Shown piece by piece: positions 6,959 through 12,243 of a DNA stretch of 12,243 bases. Source of the stretch: Alphaproteobacteria bacterium UBA2954 (GTDB lineage Bacteria > Pseudomonadota > Alphaproteobacteria > Puniceispirillales > Puniceispirillaceae); NCBI GenBank assembly GCA_002348585.1, contig DEBO01000171.1:1-12243 (forward strand). Reading direction: 5' to 3'. Each line of letters opens with the position of its first letter. Positions within the stretch are counted from its first letter, which is position 1. A program made the position numbers and the translations under genes. The notes under the pieces are model-generated. The model was not told the origin of the DNA. It saw only the letters and a list, made by a program, of their open reading frames with translations, and ran no database searches.

Positions 6959-6976
6959 ACCACAAGAAAATGTGGT
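6959..6976. repeat. Inverted repeat ACCACA-N6-TGTGGT between ubiK and the YbjN gene
   Basis: ACCACA (6959-6964) and TGTGGT (6971-6976) form a perfect six-base palindrome with spacer agaaaa. It lies in an AT-rich part of the 203-base gap, about 145 bases before the YbjN-gene start and 41 bases after the UbiK-like stop. It could be a hairpin at the end of the upstream transcript, although no T run follows on the plus strand, or an operator for the next gene. Confidence 0.35.
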
Positions 6977-7121
6977 CTAGATTTGTTAAGACCCCTACAT
7001 TTTGTGTTGAATTCATCTGGCAAGTTTGTCATTTTCATCCAGGTTGATGCTCCTGTGCTGTCAGGGTTTATGACCGCTCAGCCCTCGCGCATTAGAACGG
7101 TCGAAGTAAAAGGGCCTGACA

Positions 7122-7625
7122 ATGAAGGACAGATCGTCTGTTAACTTTTCCGAACTGGGTGACCCGATTGAGCTGGTTGCCCGTTTTGTGGTTCAGCAGG
7201 ACTGGTATTTAAAACAGACTCACGCTAATGGTTTGGTGGTGGACGTTCCTGGCCAATGGGGTCATTATCAGCTGCGAGTTGACTGGCAGGAGAACTTACA
7301 GGTTCTGTGTGCGCATGTCATGCTTGATTTTCTGTTTGACGATGTGCCGGCAGTACGGTTGGAAACACTGTTATCTGAACTGAATGGACATCTTTTTCTC
7401 GGCCATTTCCGGCGGTCCTCTGACAAGCGCCAGGTTCAGCTTTATTATGTGCTGCCGCTGCGCGGGGCAGGTGGAGCCACGCCTGAGCAGATTGAGGATG
7501 TGGTCGATATTCTGCTGGGCCAGTGTGAACAGGCTGCCCCTGGTTTTGCTCAGCTTGTCTTTGCCCCTGACCGGCAAGCGTTATCTGCAGACCTTATTAT
7601 GGTTCCAGTTGCTGGCCAAGCGTAA
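7122..7625 (+). CDS. YbjN domain-containing protein
   Basis: This 167-residue protein belongs to the YbjN family (PF10722), whose fold resembles type III secretion chaperones; E. coli YbjN has been linked to motility and stress, but the function of the alphaproteobacterial version is not established. Family-like features are DPIELVARFVVQQDW (14-28), a strand-rich middle with WGHYQLRVDWQ, ELNGHLFLGHF (about 86-96, the most typical block) and YYVLPLRGAGGATPEQIEDVV. No signal peptide or membrane segment is seen, so it should be cytoplasmic. The ATG has AGGG seven bases upstream. It lies between the UbiK-like gene and proC, a neighbourhood I recognise from other alphaproteobacteria. Confidence 0.82.
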   Translation: MKDRSSVNFSELGDPIELVARFVVQQDWYLKQTHANGLVVDVPGQWGHYQLRVDWQENLQVLCAHVMLDFLFDDVPAVRLETLLSELNGHLFLGHFRRSSDKRQVQLYYVLPLRGAGGATPEQIEDVVDILLGQCEQAAPGFAQLVFAPDRQALSADLIMVPVAGQA

Positions 7626-7664
7626 GCCTGGTTTCTATGTTTCTTGGCTGATTGATAAGAACGC

Positions 7665-7694
7665 TTGATTTGTATTGAGCTCAAACGCTATTCT
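7665..7694 (+). promoter_or_regulatory. Possible promoter for proC
   Basis: TTGATT (7665-7670) and TATTCT (7689-7694) are spaced by 18 bases in the 128-base gap before proC, each matching the sigma-70 consensus at four of six positions. The spacer contains the palindrome TTGAGCTCAA (7675-7684), which could be an operator. The evidence is consensus resemblance only. Confidence 0.28.
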
Positions 7695-7753
7695 GCTGGC
7701 GGTCAGACTTTAGGGACGTAGGCCTCGCTGCTGAACAGATTAGGGTGAATGTG

Positions 7754-8557
7754 ATGGAAATCTGCCTGATTGGATGCGGAAAAATGGGGACGGCGCTGCT
7801 TGCAGGCTGGCAACAAGATAGCCAGCTTAAGGCGTCATTTACAGTGATTGATCCTGCCCTTAACGGCTCACCGGATCACCAAGCATCACGCTATCTGCAC
7901 CAGCTGTCTGATTTGGAAACCGGCTATCAGCCAGATCTTGTGGTTCTAGCTGTGAAGCCGCAGATGATGGCATCTGTCCTGACTGGCCTGTCTGGTCTAG
8001 GAGATGAGACGACCTGTTTTCTGTCTATTGCCGCGGGCCTATCAACAGCCCGGCTGGCGATCCAGCTGGGGCGGTCTGCCCGCTGGCTGCGAGTGATGCC
8101 AAATACCCCAGCCGCTATTGGTCAAGGGATTTCTGCTTTATATGCCGCGCCTGATGTGCCGCTGGAGATGATCAACCTGTCCCGGCAGCTGATGGGCGTG
8201 GTTGGTGAAGTTGTTGATCTGGCGGATGAAGCCTTAATGGATGCGGTCACGGCGCTGTCCGGCTCAGGCCCAGCCTATGTGTTTCTGTTAGCTGAAGTGA
8301 TGGCAGCTGCAGGCGAGAAACTGGGGCTGCCTGCAGATCTATCTGTTCATCTAGCTCGTCAAACGGTATGTGGGGCTGGGGCGCTGATGGCCGCCGAACC
8401 AGCCACAGAGGCAGGACAGTTGCGCCGCAATGTTACATCTGAAGGAGGAACCACCGCAGCTGCTCTTGCTGTGCTGCAGGCCGATGATGGGCTGCAGCCA
8501 GTCTTCGACCGGGCTTTGCGGGCAGCCCGTGACAGAGGCCGAGAACTGGATAGTTAA
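7754..8557 (+). CDS. proC: Pyrroline-5-carboxylate reductase
   Basis: ProC reduces 1-pyrroline-5-carboxylate to proline with NAD(P)H, the last step of proline synthesis, in the cytoplasm. The 267-residue product starts with the Rossmann loop ICLIGCGKMGTALLAG (3-18), has VVLAVKPQ, VMPNTPAAIGQG (115-126), the P5CR signature ALSGSGPAYVFLLAEVMAAA (167-186) and VTSEGGTTAAAL (227-238). Length and motifs are normal, so it should be active. The frame can begin at a GTG at 7745, but AGGG at 7742-7745 is eight bases ahead of the ATG at 7754, which is therefore preferred. It follows the YbjN gene and precedes a TetR/COQ9-like gene on the same strand. Confidence 0.96.
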   Translation: MEICLIGCGKMGTALLAGWQQDSQLKASFTVIDPALNGSPDHQASRYLHQLSDLETGYQPDLVVLAVKPQMMASVLTGLSGLGDETTCFLSIAAGLSTARLAIQLGRSARWLRVMPNTPAAIGQGISALYAAPDVPLEMINLSRQLMGVVGEVVDLADEALMDAVTALSGSGPAYVFLLAEVMAAAGEKLGLPADLSVHLARQTVCGAGALMAAEPATEAGQLRRNVTSEGGTTAAALAVLQADDGLQPVFDRALRAARDRGRELDS

Positions 8558-8568
8558 GCAACATGCAC

Positions 8569-8602
8569 CCATATCAGATGAACAACACAGAGAATGATAT
8601 GG
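8569..8602. repeat. Inverted repeat upstream of the TetR/COQ9-like gene
   Basis: CCATATC (8569-8575) and GATATGG (8596-8602) are perfect seven-base inverted copies separated by 20 bases, just after proC and 36 bases before the next start codon. The gene downstream has a TetR-like fold, so an autoregulatory site is conceivable, but the spacing is long for a simple operator. Chance is a fair explanation. Confidence 0.25.
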
Positions 8603-8638
8603 CCTGCTTGTAAAAAGGCGTTTTAAAAGGATAGTGTA

Positions 8639-9295
8639 ATGACAGATTTTGGGCATATTGCAGCTGACCAGATGGACCAGGCCCTGTTTGCAGCGCTGTG
8701 GTTTGCCCTTGACCAGCAGCCGCTTGGGGTTATCAGCCTTGAACAGCTGGCGGATGAAGCCAGTTTGGCAATCACAGATCTGTATGTTCGTTATGCTGAT
8801 AGCGATGCTGTTTTGCTGGCCGCTCTGGGTGCGCTAGATGCGGCTGCGCTTCGCCAGTCCGCCGATGATTTTGCTGATGTACCTGAGGCATCTGTCCGCG
8901 AAAAGCTGCTGGAAGGGCTAATCAGCCGGTTTGAACTTTATGCTCCTTTAAGGGTGCAGATGAATGCAGTTCACAGCGCTGCCCAGCGCAATCCTGTGTT
9001 AGCGGCCTGTCTGTTGGCGAGGCTGGTAGATATGACAGATCGCCTGCTGTCCTTATGTGGGGATGAGGTCACTGGCTGGCGGCGGCAGGCGCGGATTAAA
9101 GGAATTGTGGCTGTGCTGCTGCGAGTACGGCCTGTTTGGCAGTCTGATGACACAGCTGATTTGTCGCTGACCTTAAGCAGCCTGGATAAAGAACTGCGGC
9201 GGGCAGCGGAATGGGCGGTATCTTTTCGTGTTCTTGATGCTGCTGATCTGGATGACGCTGACGCACCCCAGACCTCAAAACAAGAACCAGTTTGA
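8639..9295 (+). CDS. TetR/COQ9-like helical protein of unknown role
   Basis: The 218-residue product has a TetR-type N-terminal region: an opening helix QALFAALWFAL (14-24) and a helix-turn-helix-like stretch ISLEQLADEASLAITDLYVR (32-51), followed by YADSDAVLLAAL, which replaces the usual FxSKxxLxxxV. The C-terminal half is helical, with VRPVWQSDDTADLSLTLSSL (163-182) and then DKELRRAAEWA, a pattern shared with alphaproteobacterial COQ9-like proteins. COQ9 is itself a TetR-fold lipid-binding protein of ubiquinone synthesis. Whether this copy binds DNA or lipid cannot be told from the sequence. The ATG has AAAAGGA seven bases upstream. It lies between proC and csaA, and a UbiK-like gene is two genes before proC. 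An acidic C-terminal tail (AADLDDADAP) is present. Confidence 0.65.
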   Translation: MTDFGHIAADQMDQALFAALWFALDQQPLGVISLEQLADEASLAITDLYVRYADSDAVLLAALGALDAAALRQSADDFADVPEASVREKLLEGLISRFELYAPLRVQMNAVHSAAQRNPVLAACLLARLVDMTDRLLSLCGDEVTGWRRQARIKGIVAVLLRVRPVWQSDDTADLSLTLSSLDKELRRAAEWAVSFRVLDAADLDDADAPQTSKQEPV

Positions 9296-9368
9296 AAGCA
9301 GAAACACAAAAATACCTGATGTTAAGCAGGTTAGGAGACATTTTGAACAGGAATAAAAGGCAAGCATT

Positions 9369-9719
9369 ATGACATCAGCAAAACCACAGGTAAGTTTCGA
9401 TCAGTTCCTGGATGTGGATATCCGCGTCGGCACAATTATCACTGTAGAGGACTTTCCGGAGGCCCGCAAACCTGCCTGGAAGCTGACCATTGATTTTGGG
9501 TCAGATATCGGGGTAAAAAAAAGTTCAGCTCAGATAACAGATCTTTATGATGCTGTCAGTCTAAGAGGGCTTCAGGTGATGGCGGTGGTTAATTTTCCGC
9601 CGCGCCAGATCGGCCCCTTCATTTCAGAAGTACTGACCCTCGGCTTGTCAGATGCTGATGGTGCTATTGTGCTGCTCATCCCAGAACGCCCAGTGCCCGA
9701 TGGCGCACTGATGCATTGA
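9369..9719 (+). CDS. csaA: CsaA-type tRNA-binding domain protein
   Basis: CsaA is a small dimeric OB-fold protein related to the tRNA-binding domains of MetRS and Trbp111. In Bacillus subtilis it was described as a secretion-related chaperone. The 116-residue product matches that family end to end: FLDVDIRVGTIITVEDFPEA (13-32), KLTIDFGSDIGVKKSSAQIT (38-57), QVMAVVNFPPRQIGPFISEV (69-88) and a C-terminal VLLIPERPVPDGALM. The ATG has AAAAGG eight bases upstream. It is 73 bases after the TetR/COQ9-like gene on the same strand and converges on the sensor kinase gene with a 23-base gap. A run of eight A residues occurs at 9515-9522 inside the gene without breaking the frame. Confidence 0.9.
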   Translation: MTSAKPQVSFDQFLDVDIRVGTIITVEDFPEARKPAWKLTIDFGSDIGVKKSSAQITDLYDAVSLRGLQVMAVVNFPPRQIGPFISEVLTLGLSDADGAIVLLIPERPVPDGALMH

Positions 9720-9742
9720 CTAAGACGAACTCTATTGTAATT

Positions 9743-11065
9743 TCATACAGGTAGCAGGATGGTTACGCGCAGACCGCCCAGCGGTGAGTCTTTCAGTGTT
9801 AGCTCGCCACCATGGCTAAGGATGATATCATGTGCTATCGCTAGGCCAAGGCCTGTGCCGCCTGTCTCTTTATTGCGCGAGCCTTCCAACCGCACAAAAG
9901 GTCTTAGTGCATCTGCACGCTGGTCAGGTGGAATGCCTGGTCCGTTGTCATCGATAAAGATGTATAGATTATCGTCACGGACCTTGAGTCTGATTTCTGC
10001 AAAACTAGCATAACGTAGTGCATTGCTAATTAAATTATCAAGGGCGCGTCGCATGGCTTGTAAACGTATTTCCATTATGGGAACGTGTATTTCTGGCTTT
10101 TGCCAAGCCAACTGCCCAATTTTCAACTTTTCATATTGGTTGATCATTTGCTCAAGTATTTGGTCCAGTCTCACTCTTACAGATTTTTCTCTACCCTCGC
10201 CTTTGGCAAAGGCAAGATAGCCATCAATCATTTGTTCTAGCTCAGAAATATCCTCATCGAGTGCGGCTGTCTCCGCTGATTGAGGCATAAGCGCTGTTTG
10301 TAAGCGCATACGTGTCAATGGTGTGCGCAGATCATGGCTTACTCCGGCTAGCATGGCGGTGCGCTCACTCATCTGTCGAGTAATTCTGTGTCGCATCGCC
10401 TGGAAGGCACGTCCGGCCAACCTGACTTCCCTTGCACCGCTTAACTGCCAATCTTCTGTCTCACGGCCCAACCCAAGTTGACGGGCGGCATTAGCCAACT
10501 GCCTAATAGGTTTGATTTGGGCCTGCATAAAGACCAAAGCGATACAGAACAAAATTATCGAGGAGCCCATTGTCCAGCCAAGAAATGCCCAAGTTGTTGA
10601 CGATAGAATCCGCTTCCTGCCTGCTAGGATGCGAAGCACCCCGTTAGCCAGTTGAACATCAATGGCAATCAAATCTGCTGCACTATCCAAGTCAGCCAGC
10701 CATGGAAACTTTAGCCTTCTGTTGAGATTTTCAGCAAGCATTTTTGCAGCATAGCCGGTTTGTTTGACTTGTGGGCTTGTTGGATCAAGGATCGCCCCGT
10801 TGCTGAAAATCACGGCAAATCCAAAATCTCTCTGCGCACTAGTGCGCATTAGCTCGAGTCGTTCATCATCAGGCTGCCGGCCGGTCTGACGCACGACATG
10901 ATCAATTTCTCCAGCCAAGCTCCCAGCCATCTGTCGTGTAACTGAATCCCAATGCCGTTCATAAAAGATAAAGACGGTAACAATCTGAACCAGTATCATT
11001 GGTACCAAAATAATCCCCAACATACGTCCAAAAAGAGTCTTTGGCATAAAGGAGCGGAATTGCAT
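9743..11065 (-). CDS. EnvZ-type membrane sensor histidine kinase
   Basis: This 440-residue kinase would sense an envelope or osmotic signal and phosphorylate the response regulator encoded just upstream. It has a first membrane segment (about 14-35), a periplasmic region (about 36-157), a second membrane segment (about 158-180) and a HAMP linker (about 181-233). The HisKA box LAGVSHDLRTPLTRMRLQTA follows, with phospho-His 244. The ATPase domain has N-box LDNLISNALRYA (342-353), G1 DDNGPGIP (372-379), RPF in the F box and G2 GGTGLGLAIA (402-411), so it looks intact. The SHDLRTPLTR sequence is the EnvZ subgroup pattern. The ATG has AAAAGGA six bases upstream. It lies 48 bases after the response regulator. 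The signal cannot be read from the sequence. Confidence 0.93.
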   Translation of the reverse strand: MQFRSFMPKTLFGRMLGIILVPMILVQIVTVFIFYERHWDSVTRQMAGSLAGEIDHVVRQTGRQPDDERLELMRTSAQRDFGFAVIFSNGAILDPTSPQVKQTGYAAKMLAENLNRRLKFPWLADLDSAADLIAIDVQLANGVLRILAGRKRILSSTTWAFLGWTMGSSIILFCIALVFMQAQIKPIRQLANAARQLGLGRETEDWQLSGAREVRLAGRAFQAMRHRITRQMSERTAMLAGVSHDLRTPLTRMRLQTALMPQSAETAALDEDISELEQMIDGYLAFAKGEGREKSVRVRLDQILEQMINQYEKLKIGQLAWQKPEIHVPIMEIRLQAMRRALDNLISNALRYASFAEIRLKVRDDNLYIFIDDNGPGIPPDQRADALRPFVRLEGSRNKETGGTGLGLAIAHDIILSHGGELTLKDSPLGGLRVTILLPV

Positions 11066-11113
11066 GACCTATCCTTTTATCAAAAATATCAACATTTTTT
11101 TAATAGTAGCACT

Positions 11114-11788
11114 TCAGTTTGTTCGCAACATCCAGCCTTTCCCACGCACAGTCTGCAAGAATACAGGAAAACGGGAATCACGTTCAAGTTTTGTGCGTAG
11201 GCGGGCGACGGCCACATCAATCGACCGGCCATTCATCCGACCCTTTAGGCTGTCTGAGATATTCTGACGGGACAGCACCTCATTCGGGGCGGCTGTAAAA
11301 CAACATAACAACTCCTGTTCTGCAGTGGTGATGTGCACCCGAAGCCCGTCTTCCATTAGAATCTGTCTGTCTGTATCATAGCTGAACATACCAAAGTGTA
11401 CCAGGCTTGGCATTTCTATTAGCTTCTGACGTGCTAAAATCCTCTTGATGCGCAGGATCAACTCACGAGGTTCAAATGGCTTGGCAACATAATCATCAGC
11501 CCCTGTTTCCAGTCCGGCAATCCTGTCTTCTGTTTCATTTATAGCGGTCAGGAACAGCGCTGGCACAGAAGATCGTTTGCGCAGGTCTGCCAAGAATTCT
11601 GTGCCGGTCTCTTCTGGCATCATCACATCAATAACCAGGAGGTCAAACATCGTGCCAACTAGAAAGGCACGGGCTTCTTCGGCACTGCCTGCTGCGGTGA
11701 CTAAAAACCCACTTTCAGACAGGAACCGCTGTAATAGATCTCGCAGTCGTTCATCATCGTCAATAACCAGAATATGTGCTGCTGACAT
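11114..11788 (-). CDS. OmpR-family response regulator
   Basis: This is a DNA-binding partner of the adjacent kinase. The 224-residue product has a receiver domain starting HILVIDDDERLRDLL, with acidic pocket residues D10-D11, phospho-acceptor D54 in LLVIDVMMPEE, T81 and K103 (YVAKPFEP). After a linker comes a winged-helix domain, with HITTAEQELLCCF, the recognition helix region RSIDVAVARLRTKLE (188-202) and the wing VRGKGWML. All phosphotransfer residues are present. An in-frame ATG at 11806 shares its A with the marR stop codon (TGATG) but has no ribosome-binding site; the ATG at 11788 has AGGA nine bases upstream and starts at the conserved region, so it is preferred. The upstream start would add six residues. 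It sits between marR and the kinase gene. Confidence 0.92.
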   Translation of the reverse strand: MSAAHILVIDDDERLRDLLQRFLSESGFLVTAAGSAEEARAFLVGTMFDLLVIDVMMPEETGTEFLADLRKRSSVPALFLTAINETEDRIAGLETGADDYVAKPFEPRELILRIKRILARQKLIEMPSLVHFGMFSYDTDRQILMEDGLRVHITTAEQELLCCFTAAPNEVLSRQNISDSLKGRMNGRSIDVAVARLRTKLERDSRFPVFLQTVRGKGWMLRTN

Positions 11789-11805
11789 ATCTGCTTTTCC
11801 TGTCA

Positions 11806-12243
11806 TCAGTCGATATGATCTGGATATTGCTGGCGCAAAGCGGCGCGTATCTCATCATCCAGAAGGCTGCTCAGCACTTTCACAAAGCCATCCACCGCAG
11901 CTCCGCCTCTGGCAGAATAGGCAGCGGCAAATCTACGACACTGCAGGTCGGTCAGTTTTGCTTCTAACGTCTCACCTTTTTTCGTTAGGGACAATAGGCG
12001 CTGACGTTTATCTCGCGCCCCTTGTGTCTGCTGAATATAGCCGGTGTCGATCAGGTGGCTTAACACGCGGGACAAGCTCTGTTTTGTGATTTTCAATATA
12101 GCAAGTAAATCAGATACGCTCATTCCTGGCTGCCGGCCAACAAAATAAATCACCCGGTGATGCGCTCTTCCCAGGTCCAAGTTTGATAACACCTGGTCAG
12201 CTTCGCCGGTAAAATCGCGATAGGCAAAAAACATCAATTCAAT
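11806..12243 (-). CDS. MarR-family transcriptional regulator, 5' end cut by the window
   Basis: MarR proteins are dimeric winged-helix regulators that usually respond to small ligands. The visible product contains FFAYRDFTGEADQVL, a DNA-binding region MSVSDLLAILKITKQSLSRV followed by the wing RDKRQRLLSLTKKG, and a C-terminal dimerisation helix region. The reading frame stays open to the window edge (I-E-L-M-F-F-A-Y), and alphaproteobacterial relatives have residues such as ELLFFAYRDFT preceded by more sequence, so I treat the gene as truncated at its start rather than starting at the TTG or ATG near 12235. Its stop codon overlaps an ATG of the response regulator frame, so it is almost certainly in the same operon. 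This MarR-OmpR-EnvZ order is known from other alphaproteobacteria. Confidence 0.88.
   Translation of the reverse strand: MELMFFAYRDFTGEADQVLSNLDLGRAHHRVIYFVGRQPGMSVSDLLAILKITKQSLSRVLSHLIDTGYIQQTQGARDKRQRLLSLTKKGETLEAKLTDLQCRRFAAAYSARGGAAVDGFVKVLSSLLDDEIRAALRQQYPDHID

Noticed and set aside
6624..7016. 130-codon minus-strand frame over the UbiK-like gene
   Set aside because: It is Ala/Arg/Ser-rich, as expected for the complement of a coiled-coil gene, and the plus-strand product matches a known family.
9515..9522. Run of eight A residues inside csaA, a possible slippage or frameshift site
   Set aside because: The frame is intact across the run and the sequence encodes the conserved GVKKSSAQ block, so ordinary translation explains it.
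9691..9710. Perfect six-pair hairpin CAGTGC/GCACTG at the 3' end of csaA, near the convergent kinase gene
   Set aside because: No T run follows on either strand, and the sequence encodes the conserved csaA end, so there is no support for an intrinsic terminator.
1..12243. Mobile elements, CRISPR arrays, tRNA or rRNA genes, defence or toxin-antitoxin systems
   Set aside because: Reading both strands, I found no transposase, integrase, direct-repeat array, cloverleaf or known defence gene. Nearly all space is taken by housekeeping and regulatory genes.

Overview
The window looks like a piece of an alphaproteobacterial chromosome with roughly even base composition. The evidence is gene content and order: the block lgt / NDUFAF7-like methyltransferase / pgeF / prs / rplY / pth / ychF, a UbiK-YbjN-proC block, and a MarR-OmpR-EnvZ-type regulatory set, with protein sequences closest by eye to Rhodospirillales-like families. 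A marine SAR116-type lineage would fit, but that is an inference without a database search. No rRNA, tRNA, CRISPR array, insertion sequence, integrase or phage gene is visible.

Left part (about 1-6334, minus strand): read in transcription order, lgt (lipoprotein lipidation), a COG1565/NDUFAF7-type SAM methyltransferase and pgeF (peptidoglycan editing factor) are joined by two ATGA overlaps, so their translation is probably coupled. A possible 22-residue lipobox-like peptide follows pgeF. Then come prs (PRPP synthesis), rplY (two-domain ribosomal protein L25), pth (peptidyl-tRNA hydrolase) and ychF (translation-associated ATPase), which runs off the left edge. Terminator-like hairpins lie before rplY and between rplY and pth.

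Middle part (about 6335-9719, plus strand): a divergent intergenic region opens into a UbiK/BMFP-family protein (ubiquinone biosynthesis accessory factor), a YbjN-domain protein, proC (last step of proline synthesis), a helical TetR/COQ9-like protein of unknown role, and a CsaA-type tRNA-binding-domain protein. The UbiK-like protein, the COQ9-like protein and the NDUFAF7-like methyltransferase all belong to families tied to ubiquinone or respiratory complex I assembly, a loose theme rather than a proven system.

Right part (9743-12243, minus strand): a MarR-family regulator (its 5' end is cut by the window edge), an OmpR-type response regulator and an EnvZ-type sensor histidine kinase appear to form one operon, converging on csaA with only 23 bases between them.

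Most of the window is conserved housekeeping sequence. No clear new system is visible. The least explained items are two very short hydrophobic reading frames, the COQ9/TetR-like gene, and the coupling of a MarR repressor to a two-component system.
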